Shown here in pieces: positions 1 to 5,685 of a stretch of DNA of 6,899 nucleotides. Source of the stretch: Bacteroidaceae bacterium (lineage in GTDB: Bacteria; Bacteroidota; Bacteroidia; Bacteroidales; Bacteroidaceae); NCBI GenBank assembly GCA_017618515.1, contig JAFZUB010000044.1, positions 1 to 6,899 on the forward strand, in the 5' to 3' direction. The notes under the pieces were generated by a model. That model was not told the DNA's origin. It saw nothing but the letters and a program-made list of their open reading frames with translations, and did no database searches. The translations under genes and the position numbers were made by a program. Each line of letters starts with the position of its first letter. Position 1 is the first letter of the stretch.

Positions 1-650
1 GATGCCTGCAAAAGCCATACGTGAGAGGTGACGACAAAGACTACCAGAACGATATCTTCGCCCGCTACCAGAAAGGCGAGTTGTCGTCGCAGGACAGCAT
101 CCACCTCAGCGGCAAGAAATACAGCACCCACCTGGGACGCACCGTCTTTGGCGGTGGTGGAGTGATGCCCGACATCTTCATTCCTGCCGACACCACCGAC
201 ATCACCTCCTACTATATGGAGGCGGCCTCCAGCCGCAGACTGGCAGAGTTTGCCTTCGACTACGCCGACAGCCATAGAGATGACTTCAAGAAATACAAGA
301 CATGGGAGGATCTGGCTGCCTATCTTAAGAAGCAGAACATTGTCGACAAGTTCGCATCCTACGCTGAGCGCGACGGTCTTAAGAGGCGCAATCTGCTGAT
401 ACGCAAATCGCAGACCCTGCTGGAGAATAACCTGCTGAGCAGCATCATTGACTATCTCTTTGATGCCCAAAGCGCAAGCCTCTATCTCCTGAAGCACGAC
501 ACATGCATCACCAAGGCTCTGGAGCTCATCCGCAACAAGCAAACGGTGCCCCAGCCACCCGAAAAACAAGAAAAAGACCGCGCAAAGCAGAAAATTAGCT
601 ACTCGTCACACCATTATATTAAAAAAATTGATTACCTTTGCCGCCGCTAA
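1..650 (+). CDS. S41-family C-terminal processing peptidase, 3' part only
   Basis: The open frame enters from the left edge (first whole codon at 3) and ends at TAA 648-650, so the true start lies outside; a GTG at 21 is internal. The first residues, CLQKPY, match the (G)RCIQKPY segment after the protease core in Bacteroidetes S41 peptidases. The family blocks DYQNDIFARYQKGEL, DSIH and RTVFGGGGVMPDIFIPADTT follow, then the helical C-terminal region with YKTW and an ALELI segment. These proteases act in the periplasm or on the envelope, trimming protein C-termini. The PDZ domain and catalytic Ser/Lys lie upstream and cannot be checked. The last 30 or so residues (PQPPEKQEKDRAKQK onward) look like a non-conserved basic tail. 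Its final codons overlap a promoter-like element at 633-640. The family call is firm; the substrate is unknown. Confidence 0.86.
   Translation, partial: CLQKPYVRGDDKDYQNDIFARYQKGELSSQDSIHLSGKKYSTHLGRTVFGGGGVMPDIFIPADTTDITSYYMEAASSRRLAEFAFDYADSHRDDFKKYKTWEDLAAYLKKQNIVDKFASYAERDGLKRRNLLIRKSQTLLENNLLSSIIDYLFDAQSASLYLLKHDTCITKALELIRNKQTVPQPPEKQEKDRAKQKISYSSHHYIKKIDYLCRR
633..640 (+). promoter_or_regulatory. Bacteroidetes-type -7 promoter element for the TPR gene
   Basis: TACCTTTG is a full match to the TAnnTTTG -7 consensus used by the primary sigma factor of Bacteroidetes. It is followed by a G/C-rich CCGCCGC, and upstream is A/T-rich (614-632). Transcription would start near 645-648, giving a leader of about 35 nt before the ATG at 680. 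No good -33 TTTG is visible at the expected distance. The element lies inside the last codons of the upstream peptidase gene. Confidence 0.55.
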
Positions 651-679
651 TTCATAAGAATATAAACAATCTAAATAAA

Positions 680-1357
680 ATGGCAACAATAAAGAACACC
701 AAAGCAACTGTCGAGCCCCAGGAGAACGAAGGGCTCATGGCGAAAATCAAAAGAAATCCTATCCTCAGCACCATCGTGGCAGCTATCGTGCTGGCAGCGC
801 TGATATTTATTGGCGTGTACCTCTACAACAGACACGTCGATGCCAACAACACTGAGGCCGCAACAAAGATTGCCAAAGGACAGGAATACTTTGCCCAGGG
901 CAACTTCGACCAGGCTCTTAATGGCGACAACGCTGGCTATCCCGGCTTCGTGAAGATTGCTTCGCAGTACAGCAACACTAAGACTGGCAACGTGGCAAAC
1001 CTCTATGCAGGCCTCGCCTACTACTACAAGGCTGACTACGACAAGGCCATCAAGTATCTCGAGGAGTTTGACACTAAGGATGATGCCTTCATCTCCAACA
1101 ATGCCATTGCCGCCCTCGGCAACTGCTACGCCAAGAAAGGTCAGATAGACAAGGCTATCGGCCTCCTTAAGGACGCTGCCGAACGTGCCGACAACCCCAT
1201 CGTCAGCCCCTACTGCCTCGTGCAGGCCGGTGAGCTGCTGGAGAGCCAAGGCAAGCTTGACGAGGCGCTCGAGCTTTACAAGCAGGTAAAGACCAAATTC
1301 CCCGAAAGCGGCGAGGCTCAGACTATTGAGAAATACATCCAGCGAGCAACCAAGTAA
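680..1357 (+). CDS. Membrane-anchored tetratricopeptide repeat protein
   Basis: This 225-residue protein starts at ATG 680 behind an A-rich leader. Reading further upstream would need a non-ATG start inside the preceding gene. The N-terminus is polar, with a basic stretch (AKIKRNP, 21-27), followed by one hydrophobic helix at about 28-49, then TPR-type helices to the end. Repeat-like units lie near 63-82, 104-131, 138-168 and 179-210, with typical AxxxxxxGxxDxA spacing such as YAKKGQIDKAI and LLESQGKLDEALELY. By the positive-inside rule the TPR part should lie in the periplasm. The architecture (about 200 residues, one N-terminal helix, periplasmic TPRs) resembles YfgM-like proteins, which assist envelope protein folding, but that is inference. 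TPR domains bind proteins; the partner is unknown. It probably has its own promoter at 633-640 and lies 109 nt upstream of ribH. Confidence 0.9.
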   Translation: MATIKNTKATVEPQENEGLMAKIKRNPILSTIVAAIVLAALIFIGVYLYNRHVDANNTEAATKIAKGQEYFAQGNFDQALNGDNAGYPGFVKIASQYSNTKTGNVANLYAGLAYYYKADYDKAIKYLEEFDTKDDAFISNNAIAALGNCYAKKGQIDKAIGLLKDAAERADNPIVSPYCLVQAGELLESQGKLDEALELYKQVKTKFPESGEAQTIEKYIQRATK

Positions 1358-1362
1358 TATAA

Positions 1363-1461
1363 TTGAATATTGCCGATTGACCATTAACCATTACTGCGAG
1401 GTTCCGTTCCGTGCCTGGCGAATGGTTAATGGCCAATTTTCAATTCTAGATTTTCAATTTC
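1363..1461. repeat. Two inverted runs of degenerate heptanucleotides around a G/C-rich core
   Basis: On the plus strand the left run has units TTGAATA (1363), TTGCCGA (1370), TTGACCA (1377), TTAACCA (1384) and TTACTGC (1391). The right run has GAATGGT (1420), TAATGGC (1427), CAATTTT (1434), CAATTCT (1441), AGATTTT (1448) and CAATTTC (1455). The right run is the left one inverted: 1377-1392 pairs with 1421-1436 at 15 of 16 positions, and 1361-1372 pairs with 1434-1445 with one mismatch. The loop 1393-1420 is G/C-richer and contains TTCCGTTCCG. This fills nearly the whole TPR-ribH gap and stops 5 nt before the ribH ATG. A transcript could fold here, so a role in mRNA 3'-end formation or in ribH expression is possible but unproven. 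Confidence 0.75.
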
Positions 1462-1466
1462 CGTAA

Positions 1467-1952
1467 ATGTCTTCCACAATCAACAACCTCAATCTGCAGG
1501 ACTTGCCCTCCGCCTTAGACATGCGCGTAGGTATCGTGGTGTGCGAATGGAACTCACATATCACCACCCCACTACTCGATGCCACAGTAAATACTCTGAA
1601 ACAATACGGAGCCAAGCCCGAGCACATCATGGTGCGCACAGTGCCAGGCAGCTTTGAACTGATCTTCGCTGCCAACCAGATGGTCAAGAGCGGCCTCGTG
1701 GACGGAGTCATAGCCATCGGCTGCATCATCAGGGGCGACACTCCTCACTTCGACTTCATCGCACAGGGCTGCACCAACGGCATCGCACAACTCAACGCCA
1801 CCGGCAACATTCCTGTAATCTTTGGAGTGCTCACCACCAACAGCGTGGAGCAGGCCATAGAGCGTGCCGGAGGAAGCCTTGGCAACAAGGGCGAAGAGTA
1901 TGCCCTCACGGCCATCAAGATGATTGACTACGCCCGCAGCTACGAACGATAA
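1467..1952 (+). CDS. ribH: 6,7-dimethyl-8-ribityllumazine synthase
   Basis: This cytoplasmic enzyme condenses 5-amino-6-ribitylamino-uracil with 3,4-dihydroxy-2-butanone 4-phosphate to form the lumazine precursor of riboflavin. The 161 residues are full length for the family. Visible motifs are EWNSHIT (27-33, the aromatic substrate-stacking position), VPGSFEL (59-65), [12 protein letters not shown] (85-96) with the general-base histidine at 94 and the RGDT phosphate/substrate segment before it, GIAQLN (105-110), PVIFGVLTT (116-124) and RAGG..GNKGEE (133-144) with the phosphate-binding arginine at 133. The start at 1467 keeps the roughly 18-residue N-terminal arm before MRVGIVV; Met19 is a less likely alternative. 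No other riboflavin gene is in the window. The leader is A/T-rich heptad repeat rather than a Shine-Dalgarno site. I saw no FMN riboswitch-like element in the 109-nt gap. Confidence 0.97.
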   Translation: MSSTINNLNLQDLPSALDMRVGIVVCEWNSHITTPLLDATVNTLKQYGAKPEHIMVRTVPGSFELIFAANQMVKSGLVDGVIAIGCIIRGDTPHFDFIAQGCTNGIAQLNATGNIPVIFGVLTTNSVEQAIERAGGSLGNKGEEYALTAIKMIDYARSYER

Positions 1953-1960
1953 ACATCTAA

Positions 1961-1988
1961 TTTCAAATATCAAATTTTAAATTTCAAA
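1961..1988 (+). repeat. Four tandem A/T heptamers before the GH97 start codon
   Basis: Units are TTTCAAA at 1961 and 1982, TATCAAA at 1968 and TTTTAAA at 1975, in perfect 7-nt register. The run fills most of the 40-nt gap between ribH and the GH97 gene and ends 4 nt before the ATG at 1993, where a ribosome binding site would otherwise be. No purine-rich Shine-Dalgarno sequence is present. It may work as an unstructured A/U-rich translation leader, or it may be a slippage product; the sequence does not decide between these. Confidence 0.8.
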
Positions 1989-1992
1989 TAAT

Positions 1993-4011
1993 ATGAAAAA
2001 GCTTCTATTTACCCTGATTGCCTTTGTAAGCGCAATGGCATTGCAGGCAGCCGACAAGGTAGAGACTCTGACCTCGCCCGACGGCAAACTGAAGGTTGAG
2101 GTTGCCTTTGGCAGCGATCTCAAGTTCTCCATCTACGATGGCACCACTCCTCTGCTGAAGGACTCCCGCATCGGACTCACCGTGCAGGGCGGCCCCAAGG
2201 TAGGCGTTAACCCTGTGCTCAAGAAAAAGCTTGTTGCCACCATCAACGAGCAGATAGCATCTCCCTTCTACCGCGAGACCACCGTTGAGAACAACTGCAA
2301 CGAGATGACCCTCAAGATGGCCGACGGCTTCAGCGTTACCTTCCGCGCCTACAATAGCGGCATCGCTTATCGCTTCGCCTCCGAGAAGAAGGGCGAGATG
2401 ATTGTGGAGAGCGAGCTCGCCGAATACAACTTCCCCGACGACTACGAGGCATGGATTCCTTATGTAAACGAATACGGTTACGGCCCCTACTCCGTTTCCT
2501 TTGAGAACGTCTATCAGCACATCAAGCTGTCGGCCGCCAATCAGGTAGCCTTCACTCCGCTGGCCGTTGACTGCAACGGCACCAAGGTGAGCTTTATGGA
2601 GAGCGACCTCGAGTCCTATCCTGGCATCTTCCTGCGTGCCTCCAAGGCCAAGCTGACCGCTGAGTTTGCCAAGTATCCCAAGGCTCACAAGTTTGTGGAC
2701 GGCCGCAAGAAGCTCGTCGTTACCGACCGCGAGGACTACATCGCCAAAGTTAACGGCACCCGCACCTTCCCCTGGCGCGTAATGGTTGTCACACACAACG
2801 ACACCGAGATGCCTGTCAACAATCTTGTCTATGCTCTCGCATCGCCCAACCGCATCGGCGACACTGGCTGGATAAAGCCTGGCAAGCTCACCTGGGACTG
2901 GTGGAACGCACTCACTCTCACCGGCGTTGATTTCCGTCCGGGCGTCAACACCGACACATACAAATACTATATCGACTTTGCCTCCAAGCATGGAGTAGAG
3001 TACATCGCGCTGGACGAAGGTTGGTACTATCCCCGCAAGGATAAGAACGACCCCAACGAGGTTGTTGACATCCTCCACACCGTGAAGGAGATTGACCTGC
3101 CCGAGCTCATCAAGTATGGCAAAGAGCGCAACGTAGGCATCGTGCTCTGGCTCGGTTTCAACGTCCTCAGCGAGCAGCTCGAGGCAGCCTGCAAGCAGTA
3201 CAGCGCAATGGGCATCAAGGGCTTCAAGGTTGACTTCCTCGACCGCAACGACCAGACCGCTGTAGAGCAAGCATACCACATCGCCGAGACCTGCGCCAAA
3301 TATCACCTCTTCCTCGACTATCACGGCATGTATCCTCCCACAGGCTACAACCGCACCTTCCCCAATATCCTCAACGAGGAGGGCGTATGGGGTCTCGAGC
3401 AAGCTAAGTGGAGCAGCAATGAGGACGACTTCCCCACCTACTGCGTCACCTTCCCCTATCTGCGCATGATGCCTGGCTATGTAGACTATACCCCTGGCGG
3501 TATGCGCAACAATACCAAAAACCATTTCGTGGGCGACTACTACTATCCCCAGACTCAGGGTACACGCTGCCACCAGCTGGCTATGTACGTAGTCTTTGAC
3601 TCGCCACTCACCATGATGGCCGACTCCCCCACCGCATACGAGAAGGAAGAGGAGTGCGCCATCTTCATTGCCTCCATCCCCAATCAGTATGAGAAGACCA
3701 AGGTGCTCGCTGGTGAGATAGGCAAGTACATCGTCACCGCCCGTAAGGTGGCTGGCAAGCACTGGTGGATAGCAGGCCTCAACAACTGGGAGGCTCGCGA
3801 TGTGGAGATTGATATCTCGCAACTCTTCGAGCCCGGTGACCGCGACACATTCTTCGAGGTAACCATCTATCAGGATGGCAGCATGGCCAACCGCGTAGCC
3901 ACCGACTACAAGGTGATTGAAGGCATCCGCTTCGACAAGAACACTAAGCGCAAGATTCACCTCGCTCCCGGCGGCGGCTTCGTAATCAAGCTCCACCGCG
4001 TAGTGACATAA
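1993..4011 (+). CDS. Secreted glycoside hydrolase family 97, retaining type
   Basis: The 672-residue protein starts with a signal peptide (MKK, hydrophobic 4-17, likely cleavage after LQA at 17-19), so it acts in the periplasm. The GH97 order follows: an N-terminal beta-sandwich (about 25-280, with ESDLESYPGIFL at 203-214), a (beta/alpha)8 barrel (about 285-560: GDTGWIKPGKLTWDWWN, DEGWYYPR, VGIVLWLGFN, GFKVDFLDRNDQ, LDYHGMYPPTG, RTFPNILNEEG) and a C-terminal beta domain with PGGGFVIKL near the end. In GH97, inverting SusB-type alpha-glucosidases have Gly where retaining members such as the B. thetaiotaomicron alpha-galactosidase have an Asp nucleophile. Here that place is Asp414 (KVDF), with Glu463 (NEEG) as likely acid/base. 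A retaining enzyme, perhaps an alpha-galactosidase, is therefore more likely than SusB; substrate is inferred only. No SusC/D genes adjoin. It sits 40 nt behind ribH, with a strong terminator behind it. Confidence 0.95.
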   Translation: MKKLLFTLIAFVSAMALQAADKVETLTSPDGKLKVEVAFGSDLKFSIYDGTTPLLKDSRIGLTVQGGPKVGVNPVLKKKLVATINEQIASPFYRETTVENNCNEMTLKMADGFSVTFRAYNSGIAYRFASEKKGEMIVESELAEYNFPDDYEAWIPYVNEYGYGPYSVSFENVYQHIKLSAANQVAFTPLAVDCNGTKVSFMESDLESYPGIFLRASKAKLTAEFAKYPKAHKFVDGRKKLVVTDREDYIAKVNGTRTFPWRVMVVTHNDTEMPVNNLVYALASPNRIGDTGWIKPGKLTWDWWNALTLTGVDFRPGVNTDTYKYYIDFASKHGVEYIALDEGWYYPRKDKNDPNEVVDILHTVKEIDLPELIKYGKERNVGIVLWLGFNVLSEQLEAACKQYSAMGIKGFKVDFLDRNDQTAVEQAYHIAETCAKYHLFLDYHGMYPPTGYNRTFPNILNEEGVWGLEQAKWSSNEDDFPTYCVTFPYLRMMPGYVDYTPGGMRNNTKNHFVGDYYYPQTQGTRCHQLAMYVVFDSPLTMMADSPTAYEKEEECAIFIASIPNQYEKTKVLAGEIGKYIVTARKVAGKHWWIAGLNNWEARDVEIDISQLFEPGDRDTFFEVTIYQDGSMANRVATDYKVIEGIRFDKNTKRKIHLAPGGGFVIKLHRVVT

Positions 4012-4034
4012 CATTGGCAGACTACACTGCAACA

Positions 4035-4080
4035 AACAATAATGATGCCGCGTATTTTGTTACGCGGCATCATTATTGTT
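4035..4080. terminator. Perfect 20-bp hairpin, bidirectional terminator
   Basis: Arms 4035-4054 and 4061-4080 are exact reverse complements, with a 6-nt loop (TTTTGT, 4055-4060). The inner half of the stem (GATGCCGCGTA) is G/C-rich and the outer part is A/T-rich, ending TTATTGTT on both strands, which gives a U-rich tail in either direction. It lies between the convergent GH97 and lipoprotein genes, 23 nt after one stop codon and 12 nt from the other. Confidence 0.9.
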
Positions 4081-4092
4081 CTAGACTATTGC

Positions 4093-4587
4093 CTACTCGC
4101 AGATACGGAAACGATTGGTTGACTTGAGGCCTGCTACTCTGAAATACTTACGCAAGTAGCCTCTTATCACAACTTTCCTTCCACACATGTGCGGATTATC
4201 TACCAGATTCAGCTTCTTGCGGATTCTTGTATCCTTCTGCAATTCTACTGGCATGCAATCATAAATGCTGGAAGGATTAGTTGTGTCAGCCAGTAGCAAG
4301 TTAGTCTCCACCGTAAAAGGAGGCGTAAGGTCGCAGCCTTTAGAATATGTGCCCTGAACCGTGCCCACAATATATCCGGTCACGATTACAGGCTTCACAC
4401 TGTCGGCAACATACATGTTCTGCGCACTGCGCACACTAATACCGGTAACAGTATCAAACTCCAAGGAATCAGCCACCGCGCTATCATTAGCGTCAGATGC
4501 GTCGCCGTCCAACACTCCCGGGCCACTACAAGCTGTCATGCCACAGAGGAGCAACCCCGTGATTAAGGAAAAGATAGTCTTATTCAT
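4093..4587 (-). CDS. DUF6359 OB-fold-like lipoprotein
   Basis: The 164-residue product has a lipoprotein signal: MNK, a hydrophobic stretch 5-16 and a lipobox ending MTAC with Cys20. A flexible Asp/Ser/Ala-rich linker (about 26-42) follows. The single domain matches the DUF6359 pattern seen in Bacteroidetes: TGYIVGTVQG (70-79), TNLLLADT (95-102), MPVELQ (112-117), LNLVDNP (126-132) and GYLRKYFRVAGLKST (143-157). The biochemical role of this family is not known to me. The linker is acidic but no clear export motif follows Cys20, so which membrane and face carry it is open. Its ATG lies inside the end of purN (8-nt overlap), implying co-transcription and possibly translational coupling. The mature part has four further cysteines (85, 111, 135, 163). 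The gene looks A/T-richer than GH97 (sampled line 4141-4200 has 25 G/C of 60, against 32 of 60 at 3061-3120). Confidence 0.88.
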   Translation of the reverse strand: MNKTIFSLITGLLLCGMTACSGPGVLDGDASDANDSAVADSLEFDTVTGISVRSAQNMYVADSVKPVIVTGYIVGTVQGTYSKGCDLTPPFTVETNLLLADTTNPSSIYDCMPVELQKDTRIRKKLNLVDNPHMCGRKVVIRGYLRKYFRVAGLKSTNRFRICE

Positions 4588-5155
4588 ATCTGTTGTTTAT
4601 TGCGTACTCTATTGCTGTGGGGAAATAGGCGTATTCCAGTGAGTGAACACGATGGGCCAGGGTCTCGACCGTATCATCCTTCAGCACCGGGCAGCACGCC
4701 TGCATACTAGTGCGACCTTTGTCAAACTGATGGTCAATATAATGCACCGTAATGCCGCTAACAGCATCGCCGCATGCCAGCACATCGGCATGCACGCGGT
4801 CTCCATACATTCCCTTGCCACCGTGCTTAGGCAGCAGCGCAGGATGGATGTTGACCACATCGCCCTTGAAATAATCAATAATATACTGCGGCACGAGCAG
4901 CAGATAGCCAGCCAGCACGCAGAAATCTACGCCGTAGTCACCAAGCAGTGACGTGACGCGAGCCTCGTCCTTCATGTCTTTGCCCGTAAGCACCACATTG
5001 TCAACGCCCAGTCGCTCCGCACGCTGCCTTACGTAAGCCTCAGCCTTATTGGTGACCACCAACACTACGCGAGCGTCATCGCTATTCTCAAAATGCTTGA
5101 TTATCCTCTCGGCATTGGTGCCGTTGCCAGAAGCAAAGATTACTATTTTTCTCAT
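4580..5155 (-). CDS. purN: Phosphoribosylglycinamide formyltransferase (GAR transformylase)
   Basis: This cytoplasmic enzyme moves a formyl group from 10-formyltetrahydrofolate to GAR, the third step of de novo purine synthesis. The 191-residue frame has the phosphate-binding start MRKIVIFASGNGTN (the usual loop is SGSGTN), LAGYLLLVP (81-89), catalytic NIHPALLPKHGG with Asn102 and His104, GITVHYID (134-141) and FDKG with the catalytic Asp145. QACCPVLKDDT and RVHSLEYAYFP follow as in Bacteroidetes homologues. The start is ATG 5155; the frame stays open to 5260, but that extension runs through the tRNA-Tyr gene and is not protein. The end overlaps the lipoprotein start by 8 nt. A hairpin (5173-5192) lies 17 nt upstream, and no clear promoter lies between it and the start. 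Read-through from tRNA-Tyr or an unseen promoter must drive it. Confidence 0.96.
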   Translation of the reverse strand: MRKIVIFASGNGTNAERIIKHFENSDDARVVLVVTNKAEAYVRQRAERLGVDNVVLTGKDMKDEARVTSLLGDYGVDFCVLAGYLLLVPQYIIDYFKGDVVNIHPALLPKHGGKGMYGDRVHADVLACGDAVSGITVHYIDHQFDKGRTSMQACCPVLKDDTVETLAHRVHSLEYAYFPTAIEYAINNRYE

Positions 5156-5172
5156 TTGTAACGAATAATTAA

Positions 5173-5192
5173 GCCCGCTTTTGATAGCGGGC
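5173..5192 (-). terminator. Rho-independent-type hairpin downstream of tRNA-Tyr
   Basis: Arms 5173-5179 and 5186-5192 form a perfect 7-bp G/C-rich stem (GCCCGCT with AGCGGGC) with a 6-nt loop. On the minus strand the stem begins 8 nt after the tRNA 3' end and is followed by TTAATTATT, a modest U-rich tail. It probably ends the tRNA transcript. Because purN starts only 17 nt further on, it may also act in the purN leader. Confidence 0.65.
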
Positions 5193-5199
5193 GCGAGTG

Positions 5200-5282
5200 T
5201 GGGTGCTGATGGATTCGAACCACCGAAGTCGAAAGACAGCAGATTTACAGTCTGCCCCATTTGGCCACTCTGGAAAACACCC
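5200..5282 (-). tRNA. tRNA-Tyr, anticodon GTA
   Basis: The 83-nt minus-strand sequence folds as a class II tRNA. The acceptor stem is GGGTGTT with AGCACCC (one G-T pair) and the discriminator is A73. The D stem is CCA/TGG with a GG-containing loop. The anticodon stem is GCAGA/TCTGC, with loop CTGTAAA carrying GTA at 5246-5248. The long variable arm is 14 nt, with GTC/GAC pairing. The T arm is GGTGG, TTCGAAT, CCATC. The long variable arm with anticodon GTA fits bacterial tRNA-Tyr. CCA is not encoded: CAC follows A73, so nucleotidyltransferase must add it. It lies between DUF721 and purN on the same strand. Confidence 0.96.
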
Positions 5283-5301
5283 GTGTTTTTGTTTTACGCT
5301 G

Positions 5302-5330
5302 CGAAATTAGTAAAAAAAGTGAACATCAAG
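5302..5330 (-). promoter_or_regulatory. Candidate promoter of tRNA-Tyr
   Basis: On the minus strand TAATTTCG (5309-5302) matches the Bacteroidetes -7 pattern TAnnTTTG at all but one position. CTTG at 5330-5327 could serve as the -33 element, but the 17-nt gap is a little short. Transcription would begin near 5295, leaving about 13 nt before the mature tRNA. A T-run (5312-5318 on the plus strand as A) lies between the elements. Confidence 0.4.
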
Positions 5331-5344
5331 AAGTGAAACGCAAG
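5317..5344. repeat. 14-nt direct repeat (two heptad pairs)
   Basis: AAGTGAACATCAAG at 5317-5330 is followed directly by AAGTGAAACGCAAG at 5331-5344, identical at 11 of 14 positions. The period is twice the 7-nt unit seen in other gaps. The first copy overlaps the candidate -33 region of tRNA-Tyr. Confidence 0.6.
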
Positions 5345-5364
5345 AAAAATAGGTTTTTCACTCC
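5330..5364 (-). terminator. Weak hairpin downstream of DUF721
   Basis: On the minus strand the arms at 5364-5356 and 5338-5330 can pair over 9 bp (core AGTGAAA with TTTCACT, one G-T pair) around a 17-nt loop. A run of seven T follows at 5318-5312, some distance from the stem. It could end the recF-DUF721 transcript, but the long loop and the spaced T-run make this tentative. Confidence 0.3.
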
Positions 5365-5398
5365 GTTTTTCCTTTTTCTCATTCGCAATTCCTAACTA
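5364..5398 (+). repeat. Pyrimidine-rich heptad run at the 3' end of DUF721
   Basis: On the plus strand, units in 7-nt register are CGTTTTT (5364), CCTTTTT (5371), CTCATTC (5378), GCAATTC (5385) and CTAACTA (5392). The last unit contains the DUF721 stop codon (TAG on the minus strand, 5392-5394). CTCATTC and the CTAACT motif recur in inverted orientation at 5685-5719 on the other side of the gene. Confidence 0.6.
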
Positions 5399-5685
5399 AA
5401 TCTTATGTCTGCTATCACAAACGCATCGACAAACTCATTGAGACGACGCACCAATTCCGTACGCTGCATGTGGAGCTCCTGCCTTACCACTCCACTGCTG
5501 ATACGAGCATACAGAGTCTGGTTTTTGATGCGCAACTCCTCGGTCTGCTCAGCGGCATACTCACCCACCACAGCGGGCCACGCCTGAGTCATGAGGCGGT
5601 GCTCTAGCAGCGGAGTCTCCATACCTTCATTGCGAAGAAACTCATTGATGAGGTCGCTGATGGGGCGGGCTTTAACGTACTTCAT
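5392..5685 (-). CDS. DUF721 (DciA-like) protein
   Basis: The 97-residue protein is a stand-alone DUF721 domain, the usual size in Bacteroidetes. Visible features are the helical N-terminus (ISDLINEFLRNEG), the conserved AWPAVVG (35-41), the KNQTLYARISSGVVRQEL segment (54-71) and the final helix RTELVRRLNEFV. DUF721 proteins include DciA, which helps load the replicative helicase DnaB in many bacteria without DnaC or DnaI. Whether this short version does the same is inference. It starts at ATG 5685, 30 nt after the recF stop, on the same strand, so the two genes probably form an operon. The pairing of DUF721 with recF fits a role at DNA replication. Heptad repeats flank it on both sides, and its stop codon lies within one of them. 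Confidence 0.9.
   Translation of the reverse strand: MKYVKARPISDLINEFLRNEGMETPLLEHRLMTQAWPAVVGEYAAEQTEELRIKNQTLYARISSGVVRQELHMQRTELVRRLNEFVDAFVIADIRFS

Noticed and set aside
21..23. GTG start for the first gene
   Set aside because: The open frame continues to the left edge, and the residues before it (CLQKPY) belong to the conserved S41 sequence, so this is an internal codon of a gene cut by the window edge.
638..679. Upstream start for the TPR protein
   Set aside because: It would need a TTG start inside the peptidase gene and within the promoter element. The ATG at 680 has a typical A-rich leader and gives a normal protein.
1358..1466. FMN riboswitch before ribH
   Set aside because: The 109-nt gap is made of heptad repeats and a short core. 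None of the conserved G/C-rich helices of the FMN aptamer is visible, and the gap is too short for one with an expression platform.
1361..1988. CRISPR array
   Set aside because: The repeats are 7 nt, degenerate and without spacers, and no cas genes are present.
2005..4035. A 676-codon open frame on the minus strand covering the GH97 gene
   Set aside because: Its codons are exact reverse complements of the GH97 codons, so it stays open because the gene does not use TTA, CTA or TCA. The product is low-complexity in Val/Ala/Gly/Leu and matches no family I know. Shorter antisense frames over the TPR gene and ribH are in the same register and have the same cause.
5156..5260. N-terminal extension of purN by 35 residues
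   Set aside because: The extension translates the tRNA-Tyr gene (T arm, variable arm and part of the anticodon stem) and the terminator. The normal PurN N-terminus MRKIVIFASG begins at 5155.
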